The position numbers and the translations under genes were made by a program. 64,000 bases of DNA from CAZSNT01 sp964607765 (GTDB taxonomy: Bacteria > Verrucomicrobiota > Lentisphaeria > Oligosphaerales > JABHEG01): positions 29,603 through 93,602 of the forward strand of contig CAZSNT010000014.1 of the NCBI GenBank assembly GCA_964607765.1, read 5' to 3'. A model generated the notes under the pieces. It was not told where the DNA came from, made no database searches, and saw only the letters and a program-made list of their open reading frames with translations. Of the stretch, positions 18,582 to 27,599 are shown piece by piece. Position 1 is the stretch's first letter; each line of letters starts with the position of its first letter.

Positions 18582-19823
18582 ATGGGTTCAAAGGCCGATA
18601 TCACCATACTCAGAGATCTTGCCAAGCGCTGCCGGGATGCGGCGGCCAGCCAGGACAGGGAGCGAATCAAACGGCAGTGGCGCCGACTGCACGACTGCGA
18701 CATGGAACGGCCCATGATCTACATCTGGGTCATCCTCTTCACCGATGAGCTCGAGGAGATCACCAACCTGAAGTGTACCGATCCCTTCTTCCGCGAGAAG
18801 GAGAAGGAGCTGCGAGTCGAGCTGTACCATCACTACACGGGTGACGATTACCTGATCGAGCCTTTCATCAAACTCCGGGCTTCCTATGCCGGGCTCCAGC
18901 ACGGGTCGTGGGGGGTCCGTTTCCAGCGTGAGTTGTTCGAGGGCCGCCGCCCGGTTGACGGCGGCGCAGCCCAGGTCTATTCGGCTCCTCCGCTGAAATC
19001 GCTGGACGATCTCAGCGAGATCCGGCCCGTGGAACACTGCATCGACGAGGCCAGAACGGCAGAACGGCGCAGCAAGCTCGAGGACGCCGTCGGCGACATC
19101 ATGCCGGTCCACGTATCGCGTGCGCCCGTCTACTTCCGCGAATTCTTCGCCCCGACCGTGACGAACATGCGCGGCCTGGCCCAGATCATGATGGACATGT
19201 GTGAGAATCCCGCCGGGCTGCATCAGCTGTTGGGCAAGATGCAGAAGGCCGTGATTGCGGCACACGAGAAGGGCGAGCAGCTCGGCGACCTTTCCAGCGC
19301 CGATCAGCACATTCAATCCTGCCCTTACAGCAACTACACGGTGGATCCCGGCCCGAACACGCCTGCAACGCACAAGGACCTGTGGTGTTTCGTACAGTCC
19401 CAGGAGTTCACCGGGATCTCGCCGCAGATGCACAAGGAGTTCGCTCTCGACTACCAGAAACCGATCATGGAGATGTTCGCCGCGAGCGCGTACGGGTGCT
19501 GCGAGGACCTGACGCACAAGATCGACATCCTGCGCGAGGTGAAGAACCTGCGGCAGATCTCGGTCACGCCCGCGGCCGACCTGGAGCGCTGCGCCGAGCA
19601 GATCGGCAGCGACTACGTGATCTCCTGGCGCCCGAACCCGACCGACCAGGTCTGCGCCACGTTTGATCGCGAGCGCGTGCGCCGTCTCATCGCGGAGGGC
19701 CGCGACGTACTCGAGAAGCACGGGTGCCACTACGAGATCAACCTGAAAGACGTCCTCACGGTACAGGGCGAACGCGAACGCCTGCGGGAATGGGTCCGGA
19801 TCGTCCGCAGCGTGATCGACTAG
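18582..19823 (+). CDS. URO-D-superfamily protein (corrinoid methyltransferase-like)
   Basis: 413 residues of the uroporphyrinogen decarboxylase fold, a superfamily that includes cobalamin-dependent methyltransferases such as MtaA. It starts at the ATG at 18582 with AGGAG 6 nt upstream. The N-terminus lacks the usual TxRE opening and instead has a charged helical region (DLAKRC..DRERIKRQWRRL) also seen in the URO-D-like protein at 45564-46796. The position where MtaA-type enzymes carry the zinc motif HxCG reads GCCED, so metal binding, if any, uses a different set. It is one of few plus-strand genes, and its stop lies 8 nt from the convergent propeller gene. Substrate unknown; a role in demethylating algal sugars is speculative. 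Confidence 0.7.
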   Translation: MGSKADITILRDLAKRCRDAAASQDRERIKRQWRRLHDCDMERPMIYIWVILFTDELEEITNLKCTDPFFREKEKELRVELYHHYTGDDYLIEPFIKLRASYAGLQHGSWGVRFQRELFEGRRPVDGGAAQVYSAPPLKSLDDLSEIRPVEHCIDEARTAERRSKLEDAVGDIMPVHVSRAPVYFREFFAPTVTNMRGLAQIMMDMCENPAGLHQLLGKMQKAVIAAHEKGEQLGDLSSADQHIQSCPYSNYTVDPGPNTPATHKDLWCFVQSQEFTGISPQMHKEFALDYQKPIMEMFAASAYGCCEDLTHKIDILREVKNLRQISVTPAADLERCAEQIGSDYVISWRPNPTDQVCATFDRERVRRLIAEGRDVLEKHGCHYEINLKDVLTVQGERERLREWVRIVRSVID

Positions 19824-19831
19824 CGATAGGC

Positions 19832-20707
19832 TCAGCGGACCAGAACGTCAGGTGATGGTTTGAAGTCGTCGGTCAGCACCTGGAAGTGCCCGAGACTTGA
19901 CTGCCCCTCCACCTTGATGCTGCGAACTACGCTCTTGTCCGGGGCGATCTCGACCAGGTGGGGCACGTCCGGATTCTTGCTGTAGAACCCGGCAACCACA
20001 TTCCCGTTCTTGAGCTTGGCGCAGCCCACCATGGCGGCGAACGGGAGCGGGCTGTCGCGCTTGGTCATGAAGTCCCAAACAGTCTTTCCGGCCGGATCCA
20101 CTTCGACCAAGCCGTCAAAGTAGGAGATCAGTGTATTCCCGTTGGGCAGACGCAAGGCGCCGACCACGAGCTTGTATTCGCCGAAATCGCGGACAACTTC
20201 GCCCTTCCCGTTGTACTCCCGCACCGCGCCTTCCAGAGTGAATGGTGCCAGGTACGTGCCGGCGTCCGTCTTGCGGCAGACGCGGAACTGGCCGTGCACT
20301 TTCGCGTAGGTTGTGCTCAACTGCACTTCCTTCAGGATCTCGCCTCTGCTGTTGATCTCGCGCAGCAGCGTCGGCCCTTCGACACCGATCAGGAAGCGGT
20401 CTTCGGTCAGCGGACATGCCACGGGGTTCTGCGTGCCGGCGGGGATGGGGGCGCGCCACTTGACCTCGTTGTCCAGCCCGATGGCGACGACGCCGGTGTA
20501 GTCGCTGCACAGGATGTTCCCGGCCGCGGTGACACCGCAGTCCTGCGGGTGCTTCAAAGGCGGCTTTGCCCGCCACTTCACCGCCCCGGTCTCATCCACG
20601 ATCACAACTGCGTTCGGCTTGTGGAACGAGATCAGGTAAGTTCCCGCCTCGACACTCAGGCCACACAGCACAGCCGCTGCCATGCATGAACAGATCTGTC
20701 TTCTCAC
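19832..20707 (-). CDS. Secreted beta-propeller protein (arylsulfotransferase/PQQ-like)
   Basis: 291 residues beginning at a GTG (20707) with GAGGAG 8 nt upstream and a signal peptide (MAAAVLCGLSVEAG). The body is a run of propeller blades with the pattern hydrophobic-DETG-x-VKW, NGNTLISYFDG and KLKNGNVV, as in small arylsulfotransferase-like or PQQ-like propellers. No catalytic residues are recognisable, so it may be a binding or scaffold protein. It follows the large propeller gene by 30 nt and is probably in one transcript with it. Specific function unknown. Confidence 0.65.
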   Translation of the reverse strand: MRRQICSCMAAAVLCGLSVEAGTYLISFHKPNAVVIVDETGAVKWRAKPPLKHPQDCGVTAAGNILCSDYTGVVAIGLDNEVKWRAPIPAGTQNPVACPLTEDRFLIGVEGPTLLREINSRGEILKEVQLSTTYAKVHGQFRVCRKTDAGTYLAPFTLEGAVREYNGKGEVVRDFGEYKLVVGALRLPNGNTLISYFDGLVEVDPAGKTVWDFMTKRDSPLPFAAMVGCAKLKNGNVVAGFYSKNPDVPHLVEIAPDKSVVRSIKVEGQSSLGHFQVLTDDFKPSPDVLVR

Positions 20708-20737
20708 GATGATGCTCCTCGCCGCGTCTGCTTCGGG

Positions 20738-23700
20738 TCATTCATGGTCGCCTCCGGAACGGAGACACATCACAACGCCATTCCTCATGCTGATGTAGAG
20801 GCGCCGGTCAGCGGCAACGAGGCCATCGAACACGGGGATGGACGGCAACGCCATCTGCATCAGCTTCGTCCCGTCAGCCTTGGCCGCCGCGTAGAGAACG
20901 CCGCCTTTCTTGCCGACGATTGTGTCCTCTACGGACTTGAACAGGGGGTCGGGATCGTAACGGTCCACGGTCTGGGTCTTGAGCAGTTCGAGGACCTTGC
21001 CGCGGTCAAACACGGGCGACCCGGCCATGAAGAGCGTGTCGCCGGAAAGCACCAGGCCCTCCGCGCACACGGGTGTCTCCGCCTGCCAGTTGCTGATCAC
21101 TTTCGTGTACGTCCTCTTCTTCCCTTTGCCGGTGCTCGTTTTCTTGACGACTTTGGCGGCTTTGTCCCAGGCCCGCAGGAACGGATTTCTGACCGATTCG
21201 TAGCCGTCCTGGTAGCCGAAGACCTGGTCCCGGTCGCACACCATGATGCGGGCGGTGGGATAGGTTCTTGCCGCGTGCGCCACGCCGCGGCGCCCCCCGA
21301 ACATGTGCTTGCCGTAAATCCAGTAGGTGAGTTCCCACCACGTGTCATCCAGGAACCCCGCGGAGCAGAAGAGGTGGGGCTCGAACGTATCGCGAATCGC
21401 CAGGTCACCGTCGAAGTTGACGCCGCGCATCCAGATCGTGTCGTCCGAGCAGGACATCACGTCCGGCAACACGCCGGGCATCTCCGCCCACTGCAGCGAT
21501 CTCGAGCTGGGGAACGGCTTGTACAGGTCCCGTGGTGCGCCCGTGCCCGGATCGCGGCTGTAAAATGTCTTCGCTGCGAGCTGGCGCCCCGTCAAGAGGT
21601 CGAGCTTGCCCATCCGCACGCCACCGTCGACGTAGGACGAGCGGCCGGCTGCGTAGTAGACCGTCGCGTCGCGGACCAACACGCTGCCGTGCAGCGGCCA
21701 CACCGACTCCAGCCTGTCGGAGACCATGTGCATGCGCGCGTCCGGAGCTGCGCGGCACCGCCACACCAACGTCCCGTCCGCGGCGCGAAGCGCGTAGACC
21801 CAGCCGTCTCGGCACCCGAAGACCGCGAGCCCGGCCGCTACGGTCGGGGGCGAATCGATCCGGCTGCCCGCCACGTAGCGCCACAGGGGCGCGCCTGTTC
21901 GGCTGTCGAGGACGTGCAGTGTGTTCTGGTCCACGGCGGCGACGAAAAGCTGCCCGCCGGCCACCACGGCCTGCGTCAGACGTCCGCCGAGATCGGTCTG
22001 CCAGGCCGTCTCGAGATCCGTGGACACGACCGTGGCTGCCTTGCCGCTTCTGGCGTTGTCCGCTCGCAACGTCGGCCAATCGCCCGCCGCGGGCTTCGAC
22101 TCCGGCGCGCCTGCACGTGCGCCGCGCATGATCGGATGTGAGTCCGGGCGAGCGAGCTGCTCCGGTCTTTTCGGAGCCAGCGCATGGAACCCGGTGAGCT
22201 TGCTCTCGATGTAGCACCCGCACTGTTCGGGAGGCATGTAGAGCATACCGTTGGCAGGCATCACGCCGTACTTGCAGCCGCCGCGGATCCAGTTGTGCGT
22301 CTGCAGCTCGCCGGTCTTGGTCGATATGAACTCAACCCCCGTTCGTCCGGCGAGGATGTAGTTCGGGGTCGCCTTGTCCCTGTAACAGCGGTGGTGGTGC
22401 CACGTGGGCCAGTCGTCGGCCTGGGGATGGGATCTGACCACCTCGCCGGTGCGCAGACTGAACACCCTGTTGTAGTCGATTTTCCTCTCCAGCGACTCAC
22501 CGACCCACAGGTCCTCACCCACATTGAACACATCGGTCGGGGCCCGGCAGCCCTCGGCACACTTCGTGGTCCACAACTGTTTGCCGGCCTTCGCGTCGAA
22601 GGCGATGAGATTGCCCGTGCTGAAGCCGCCCGCAGCATACTGGTCCTTGCCGAGCCGATGCCCCGGACCGCTCTGGCGATCGGCGGAGAGCACCATGTCG
22701 TCCAATACTGTGAGTGTGGGGGACGACCAGCCGGGCCGGAGATACTCGGAGGGCCTGGGGGCCCGCCACCGCACGTTGCCCGTCGACGCGTCCAGGCAGA
22801 CGATGTTCTTGGAGTTCTGGAAGTACAGCTGATCGCCTTTGACGGCAAGCGTCATCGGCATCAGCTCGTGCATGTCGGCCCCCTCCTTCTCCCACAGCCT
22901 GCTCCCGCTGGCCGCGGCGATGGCGACAAGCCGCTTCTGCCGCGGCTCGATGTGGCGATAGGCCATCTGCAGCCGATCGATCTTCTCGACGTCGCCCGTG
23001 TTGATGGACAAGTACAGGACACCGTCCGCACAGATGATGTCCTCGGTCTTCTCAGTCCCTGCATACGTTCGCAGAACGCTGCCGGTCGCCGCGTCCAGGG
23101 CCGACACCGGGCCGTGGATGGAGAGCGTGGCAAACACGGTCTGCCCAACCGCCACCAACCGCCGATGGAGGTCCGCCGGGTAACTGTTCCGGTCCTTGAC
23201 GAAATAGGGCTGCCAGACAGGCAACGCCCGGCGCCACAGCACCACGCCGTTGAATGCGTCACGCGCGACCAGCGCCCAACGGCCGGGCAGCAGGTCCGGC
23301 AGCTTGCTCGGGCTCTCATCGATGATGTAGAGCAGCTGTTTACCGTTTGTCACCATGACGTTCATCGTGGTCAGGTGCACGTGACTGCGTGCGTGCATGG
23401 GATCGCCGATCCACTGAATGTGGTAGGGCGAGGCAACCTGCTCGTCCTTCGACATCACGTGCCCGTCGGGGCCATGGAGAAAATGCGTCCACGAATCGAT
23501 CGACGACGGGACGGTCTTCCTGAACATCACGTATCCGGCCGGCGCAGGCAGCTTCGGGCGATCGACAGTAAACAGCCAGGCGCCGTTTTCGGCGACCGAA
23601 ACGATCGCCGCGCCGCCGGGGCAGAGCACGCGCATGACCTCCTGAGCCCCGACAGACAGCGCGCCTGTCGCCACAAGCACATTGACCGAGTTGTCGACGT

Positions 23701-24013
23701 ACGGCAGCATCCTGTCGGTCAGCTCGGCAAACGAAACGCAGCCGGACAAGCCCTTGGATGAGACGTACTCCCGCGCCTTGGCAAGAGCATCCGGCGTGTC
23801 CGCCAGCCCATGGACCACAATGGCGCTGTTGCGCCGCAGAGCGGCCGTGAACACGCCGTCGTCAGCACCGACATGCACCACCAGCCCGCCAGTCAACCCG
23901 GCAGCGGCAACGATGGGCGCCGCCTGCTCCGGCGACAGTGCAGACGCCTGGAGTGAACCGGACGCCAGAACAAGCAGCGCACACAGCTGCAGGCGGCGGA
24001 CTGACTCTCGCAT
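20738..24013 (-). CDS. Secreted fusion: methyltransferase-like domain plus PQQ beta-propellers
   Basis: About 1091 residues from the ATG at 24013 (GGAG 6 nt upstream), with a signal peptide ending LQASA. Residues ~25-150 resemble a class I SAM-methyltransferase fold: glycine motif VVHVGADDG, then RVLCPGGAAIVSV, as in the usual post-motif strand. The rest holds two sets of PQQ-type blades (LDAATGSVLRT, LDASTGNVRWR, LDSRTGAPLWR), separated near residue ~640. A methyltransferase fold exported to a compartment without SAM is unusual; it may have lost catalysis and bind another ligand. The two-domain layout occurs in planctomycete-type proteins, as far as I recall. Function unknown. Confidence 0.7.
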   Translation of the reverse strand: MRESVRRLQLCALLVLASGSLQASALSPEQAAPIVAAAGLTGGLVVHVGADDGVFTAALRRNSAIVVHGLADTPDALAKAREYVSSKGLSGCVSFAELTDRMLPYVDNSVNVLVATGALSVGAQEVMRVLCPGGAAIVSVAENGAWLFTVDRPKLPAPAGYVMFRKTVPSSIDSWTHFLHGPDGHVMSKDEQVASPYHIQWIGDPMHARSHVHLTTMNVMVTNGKQLLYIIDESPSKLPDLLPGRWALVARDAFNGVVLWRRALPVWQPYFVKDRNSYPADLHRRLVAVGQTVFATLSIHGPVSALDAATGSVLRTYAGTEKTEDIICADGVLYLSINTGDVEKIDRLQMAYRHIEPRQKRLVAIAAASGSRLWEKEGADMHELMPMTLAVKGDQLYFQNSKNIVCLDASTGNVRWRAPRPSEYLRPGWSSPTLTVLDDMVLSADRQSGPGHRLGKDQYAAGGFSTGNLIAFDAKAGKQLWTTKCAEGCRAPTDVFNVGEDLWVGESLERKIDYNRVFSLRTGEVVRSHPQADDWPTWHHHRCYRDKATPNYILAGRTGVEFISTKTGELQTHNWIRGGCKYGVMPANGMLYMPPEQCGCYIESKLTGFHALAPKRPEQLARPDSHPIMRGARAGAPESKPAAGDWPTLRADNARSGKAATVVSTDLETAWQTDLGGRLTQAVVAGGQLFVAAVDQNTLHVLDSRTGAPLWRYVAGSRIDSPPTVAAGLAVFGCRDGWVYALRAADGTLVWRCRAAPDARMHMVSDRLESVWPLHGSVLVRDATVYYAAGRSSYVDGGVRMGKLDLLTGRQLAAKTFYSRDPGTGAPRDLYKPFPSSRSLQWAEMPGVLPDVMSCSDDTIWMRGVNFDGDLAIRDTFEPHLFCSAGFLDDTWWELTYWIYGKHMFGGRRGVAHAARTYPTARIMVCDRDQVFGYQDGYESVRNPFLRAWDKAAKVVKKTSTGKGKKRTYTKVISNWQAETPVCAEGLVLSGDTLFMAGSPVFDRGKVLELLKTQTVDRYDPDPLFKSVEDTIVGKKGGVLYAAAKADGTKLMQMALPSIPVFDGLVAADRRLYISMRNGVVMCLRSGGDHE

Positions 24014-24051
24014 AACGGACTCCTGTCCAATCTGCCTCATTTCGCGCATGA

Positions 24052-24074
24052 TGTGGTTCCCCTGCAACGGAAGC
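24052..24074. repeat. Direct repeat, left copy, flanking the VapBC module
   Basis: A 23-bp sequence with core GGTTCCCCTGC recurs with two mismatches at 24964-24986 in the same orientation. The pair brackets the toxin-antitoxin module (24189-24841), as would be left by insertion or excision of a small cassette. Confidence 0.55.
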
Positions 24075-24154
24075 CAGACACCCAAGATACCGCCATGCGC
24101 ACGGATGTCGACGGATTGGGCCGCGGATTCAGGAAAAGCAACGGATGGGGCTTC

Positions 24155-24182
24155 TTGCCTTTCCGGAGTATGGCCGTATAGT
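24155..24182 (+). promoter_or_regulatory. Promoter of the toxin-antitoxin pair
   Basis: TTGCCT (24155-24160), a 16-bp spacer and TATAGT (24177-24182) form a good sigma-70-like promoter. Transcription would begin about 7 nt downstream, almost on the antitoxin ATG at 24189, so the message may be leaderless. No ribosome site is present at a normal distance. Confidence 0.5.
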
Positions 24183-24188
24183 TATGGT

Positions 24189-24464
24189 ATGACTAGGCTG
24201 AGTACGAAAGCAACCTATTCTCTCGACCAGACAACAGTCCTCGAGATACGGGAGCTGGCGGCTGCGTGGGGAGTGCCCAAGTCCGAGGTGGTCCGCCGCG
24301 CTGTGCACGCTGCCACACTGCAGAAGGACGCTCTCAGCGATCGGCAGTCGTCCGTGCTGGACGCGTTGGATCGGCTGCAGGCAGGCGCCAGTCTGACCGC
24401 GGAGCAGAGGAGGCAATGGGCTGAGGATGTCAGAGCCGAACGCAAAGCATCGAGTCGCCGATGA
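24189..24464 (+). CDS. Ribbon-helix-helix antitoxin (VapB-like)
   Basis: 91 residues. The N-terminal strand-helix-helix (STKATYSLDQTTVLEIRELAAAWGVPKSEVVRRAV) is the CopG/Arc type that binds DNA as a dimer; the C-terminal half is polar and charged, as expected for a toxin-wrapping tail. Its stop overlaps the PIN-toxin start (ATGA), the normal arrangement of type II antitoxin-toxin operons. It presumably represses its own promoter and neutralises the nuclease. The start at 24189 is chosen because an earlier ATG at 24184 is out of frame and stops at once. Confidence 0.85.
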   Translation: MTRLSTKATYSLDQTTVLEIRELAAAWGVPKSEVVRRAVHAATLQKDALSDRQSSVLDALDRLQAGASLTAEQRRQWAEDVRAERKASSRR

Positions 24465-24841
24465 TCATGCTCGACACCAACTTCCTGATCGGCCTCGATG
24501 AGCGAGGAGGATTGGCGGATCTGTGCTTCCGCAGATGGGTCGGGGAGGGTCCGAGGACCGGTGTGTCGGCGCTGGTGTGGACCGAGTATCTGTGCGGGCC
24601 GCTGTCGCCGCAGAGCTATCTGAGCGCCGACAGACTCCTCGAGTGGAAGGAGCCGTTCCTGCCCGAGGATGCAAGGCTGTCCGCTCACCTCTTCAACAGC
24701 TCAGGCAGGCGTCGCGGAACGCTGATGGACTGCATGATTGCTGCGACAGCGATTCGCTGCGGCGCGCGACTGGCCACGCTCAACAGCGCGGACTTCGCGC
24801 CACTGGTCAGCCACGGGCTGGAACTGGCCATCATCGCGTAG
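24461..24841 (+). CDS. PIN-domain toxin (VapC-like ribonuclease)
   Basis: 126 residues with the acidic PIN triad Asp5 (MLDTNF), Glu42 (WTEYL) and Asp90 (LMDCMIA), plus Asp111 (NSADF). These coordinate magnesium in VapC nucleases that cut tRNA or rRNA. It is translationally coupled to the antitoxin by a 4-nt overlap. The pair sits alone between two 23-bp direct repeats and between genes on the opposite strand, which suggests an acquired module. Confidence 0.88.
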   Translation: MIMLDTNFLIGLDERGGLADLCFRRWVGEGPRTGVSALVWTEYLCGPLSPQSYLSADRLLEWKEPFLPEDARLSAHLFNSSGRRRGTLMDCMIAATAIRCGARLATLNSADFAPLVSHGLELAIIA

Positions 24842-24963
24842 ACAGGCGCTCAGGCTGCTTCTCAAGGTCGCCGCGCTTGTGGGCTGTCGGCCCCCACCGC
24901 CCGCTCGTGTCCCAGGCTCGGACACGGAAGACAAACACCCGGCTCAACGCCATCCGCCCACAG

Positions 24964-24986
24964 TGTGGTTCCCCTGCGACGGAAAC
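24964..24986. repeat. Direct repeat, right copy, flanking the VapBC module
   Basis: Partner of 24052-24074 (21 of 23 identical). It lies immediately beyond the stop codon of the GH2 gene. Confidence 0.55.
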
Positions 24987-24987
24987 G

Positions 24988-27375
24988 CTACGCCGCGCCG
25001 GTTCCTATGGTAATCCCGATGCGTGCCGGGACGAGCAGCGGCGCGGCGAACGTCACGTCGACCGTCCCCGCGTCCGCGGTGGCCTGGATGTAGGCCAGCA
25101 GCCTGCCGTTCTTGCAGCGCAGTGTGTTGCCCGTGTAGACGTCCGCCGCGTTGGCGGATGCGTTCTCGAGCCCCAGCAGGCGGGCAGGCCCGGCTACCTG
25201 GCACGTGACCTGGCTATCAGCCAGCCAGACCAGCTCGCCGGCCTCGTCAACCACCTCAAGCGCGACTGAGACCACGTCGTGACGCGCCCGCAGTTCGCCG
25301 GATGTGCAGGCTGCCCTGACGGCATGGGGTCGACCGGAGGTCGTGATCCTGTCGCGGGCAACGTCCGCGCCGTCCCGAAAAGCAACGACTGTCAGCTCGC
25401 CCGGCCTGAACTGCACATCCCAGTGAATGATGCCGGTTTCATCGTCGCAAGGCTTCCGTTCCCCGATCGATTCGCCGTTGAGCAACAGCTCCGCCGCATC
25501 GGCGTTGGTGTAGCACACGACACGCACCGACTCGCTTTCAGCGTAGTTCCAGCAACGTCCCGCGTGCATGGACGGACGCTCCTTGCGCGGCGATTCCGTG
25601 CCCAGATAGGCGACTGGCTCATCCGCCCAGAGTGCTCTGCGGAAATAGCCCTGCGGCTTGATGTTGTTGGCCAGATCGATCATGCCGGTCGTGAACCCAC
25701 GCGACGGCCAGCGCCCCGACTCACCGAGGTAATCGAAGCCGGTCCAGATGAACTGACCGAAGATGAAGGCGTTGTCGGTGACGGCCTTCCATGCGGGCAG
25801 GTCGTGACGCGTTTCACTGCCATAGAGCACACGCTCCGGGTATTTCTCGTGGTCCGTGCGGTAGCGGTCCTCGGTGTAGTTGTAGCCCACGACGTCCAGC
25901 GCGCCGGGGTAGTCCGTTTCATTCGACATCACGGCGCCGGCCAACGCTGCCGTCACCGGCCGGGACGTATCGAGGCCGCGAACGACGGCTGCCAGCTCCT
26001 TTGCGATGTCGCCCAGGCGGTCGGCATGCGGCTGGCTCTCCTGGTAACCGGCCACATGCTGCTGGCCAATCCCCGCCTCGTTCAGGATGGGATGACTGTA
26101 GGGGTCGTTGGGGTAGTCCACCTCGTTGCCGATGCTCCACATGATGATCGAGGCGTGGTTCCGGTCGCGGCGGACCATGGACTCGAGGTCACGTTTGCCC
26201 CAGGTCCGGAAGTAGTCGGCCGAGCCTTGGAAGCCGGGGACACCGACGTTCCAGCCTTCAAGCCACTTCTTCTTCGGGTACTCCCACTCGTCAAACGCCT
26301 CGTCCATGACCAGCATGCCGAGCTCGTCGCAGAGGTCGTAGAGGTCGGTCGCCTGCGGGTTGTGACTCATACGGATCCCGTTGCAGCCAATCTCTTTCAG
26401 GCGCAGGATGCGATCGCTCCACACCTGCTTGGGGACGGCCGCGCCGAGAACGCCCGCGTCATGGTGCAGACAGACGCCTTTGATCTTGAGCCACTTGCCG
26501 TTGAGCGCGAATCCCCTGTCCGGGTCGAACGTCAAGGTCCGGATGCCGACGCGAACGGTGCTGCGGTCGGAGACCTGGCCGCCACGCAGCACGGTCGTGC
26601 GCAGTTCGTACAGATGCGGCTCTTCCAGCGCCCAAAGCTGCGGGTCGGCAACCGTCATCTGCTGCCGCGACGTGGCCTGGTCGGTCACGCTCAAAGCTTG
26701 GCTGCAGGTCGCCACGACCGCGCCGGCAGGGCCGACCAGTTCGTGTGCGATCTCCGCTTGAGCGGGGCCAGCCTCGTGGTTCTCGAGTGTGGTCTCGATG
26801 TTGAGCTCGGCCCGGTCCCCGCTGACGGCGGCCGTGCAGTAGACTCCCCAAAGCCCGATGTGCACGGGCTCCGCAGTGATCAGGTGCACGTCCCGGTAGA
26901 TGCCCGAGCCGGTGTACCAGCGCGAGTCTGCCTCCCGGCTGTGGTCAACGCGCACGGCCACCACATTCCGGCCGCCGGGCTTGATGTAGGGCGTGAGATC
27001 GACCATGAACGATACGTAGCCGTTCGGACGCTTGCCCAGCCACTTGCCGTTGACGAAGACCTCGCTGTTGTTGTAGACGCCGCCGAAATACAGGTACAGC
27101 CGCTTGCCGGCGCTCGTCGCCGGGACCTGCAGATCGGTCCGATACCAGGCAATGCCGCCCGGGAGATACCCGGTGCAGCTGGCGCGGGCAGGACTGGCGG
27201 CATGCTCTACGCTCCAGTCGTGAGGAACCGTGACCTGGCGCCAATCGGAATGGTCCAGGAACTCGCGCCCACCATAGCGAACGTCGCCCAGATGAAAGTG
27301 CCAATCGGTAAGCCGCTCAATCCTGCGCGGAGCGCGCCGAGACCGGGGAGAGCCGGAACGGGGAGTGTCTGGCAT
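24988..27375 (-). CDS. GH2 family beta-galactosidase
   Basis: 795 residues in GH2 order: jelly-roll sugar-binding domain (~20-165), Ig-like domain (~170-280), TIM barrel (~285-590) with acid/base Glu418 (SIGNE) and nucleophile Glu521 (YGSETRH), then C-terminal Ig-like domains. No signal peptide is seen, so it is likely cytoplasmic and would cleave beta-linked galactose or a related sugar from oligosaccharides. It starts at the ATG at 27375 with TAGGAT upstream. A separate 31-codon frame upstream (27508-27413) looks like an orphan signal peptide. It is ~44% the type of the second GH2 at 40923 by eye in the barrel, but clearly a different gene. Confidence 0.9.
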   Translation of the reverse strand: MPDTPRSGSPRSRRAPRRIERLTDWHFHLGDVRYGGREFLDHSDWRQVTVPHDWSVEHAASPARASCTGYLPGGIAWYRTDLQVPATSAGKRLYLYFGGVYNNSEVFVNGKWLGKRPNGYVSFMVDLTPYIKPGGRNVVAVRVDHSREADSRWYTGSGIYRDVHLITAEPVHIGLWGVYCTAAVSGDRAELNIETTLENHEAGPAQAEIAHELVGPAGAVVATCSQALSVTDQATSRQQMTVADPQLWALEEPHLYELRTTVLRGGQVSDRSTVRVGIRTLTFDPDRGFALNGKWLKIKGVCLHHDAGVLGAAVPKQVWSDRILRLKEIGCNGIRMSHNPQATDLYDLCDELGMLVMDEAFDEWEYPKKKWLEGWNVGVPGFQGSADYFRTWGKRDLESMVRRDRNHASIIMWSIGNEVDYPNDPYSHPILNEAGIGQQHVAGYQESQPHADRLGDIAKELAAVVRGLDTSRPVTAALAGAVMSNETDYPGALDVVGYNYTEDRYRTDHEKYPERVLYGSETRHDLPAWKAVTDNAFIFGQFIWTGFDYLGESGRWPSRGFTTGMIDLANNIKPQGYFRRALWADEPVAYLGTESPRKERPSMHAGRCWNYAESESVRVVCYTNADAAELLLNGESIGERKPCDDETGIIHWDVQFRPGELTVVAFRDGADVARDRITTSGRPHAVRAACTSGELRARHDVVSVALEVVDEAGELVWLADSQVTCQVAGPARLLGLENASANAADVYTGNTLRCKNGRLLAYIQATADAGTVDVTFAAPLLVPARIGITIGTGAA

Positions 27376-27412
27376 AGTGTAATCCTATCGTCATGGTCGT
27401 CTGCAGGCCAGA

Positions 27413-27508
27413 CTATAGCCGCCGGTTGGCCGGAAGCACAGACGGCAGCCGGAGCCCGGTCAGTGCGACCAGCACCGTGACGGATGCTCGTGTGACTGTT
27501 TTGGTCAT
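27413..27508 (-). pseudogene. Orphan signal-peptide-like fragment
   Basis: A 31-codon frame with AGGGA 5 nt upstream begins MTKTVTRASVTVLVALTG and stops at 27413. It is in a different frame from the GH2 that starts 38 nt later. It looks like the first part of an exported protein whose body was lost. It could instead be chance. Confidence 0.3.
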
Positions 27509-27530
27509 GGGTCCCTGCTTCCGCGAAGCT

Positions 27531-27580
27531 CTTTGATCGACCGCGATCGACCGCGATCGGCCGCAATCGATCGGGATAGG
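27531..27580. repeat. 10-bp-period repeat tract (about 5 units)
   Basis: Units such as CCGCGATCGA, CCGCGATCGG and CCGCAATCGA repeat with exact 10-bp period between the PQQ propeller stop (27600) and the orphan signal peptide. It belongs to the same dispersed class as the tracts near 28836, 30201 and 31236. Confidence 0.6.
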
Positions 27581-27599
27581 GAGTCATCGATTCGTCTGC

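Noticed and set aside
18588..19730. Minus-strand open frame of 380 codons opposite the URO-D-like gene
   Set aside because: The plus-strand frame has a ribosome site and clear family similarity; the minus frame has neither.
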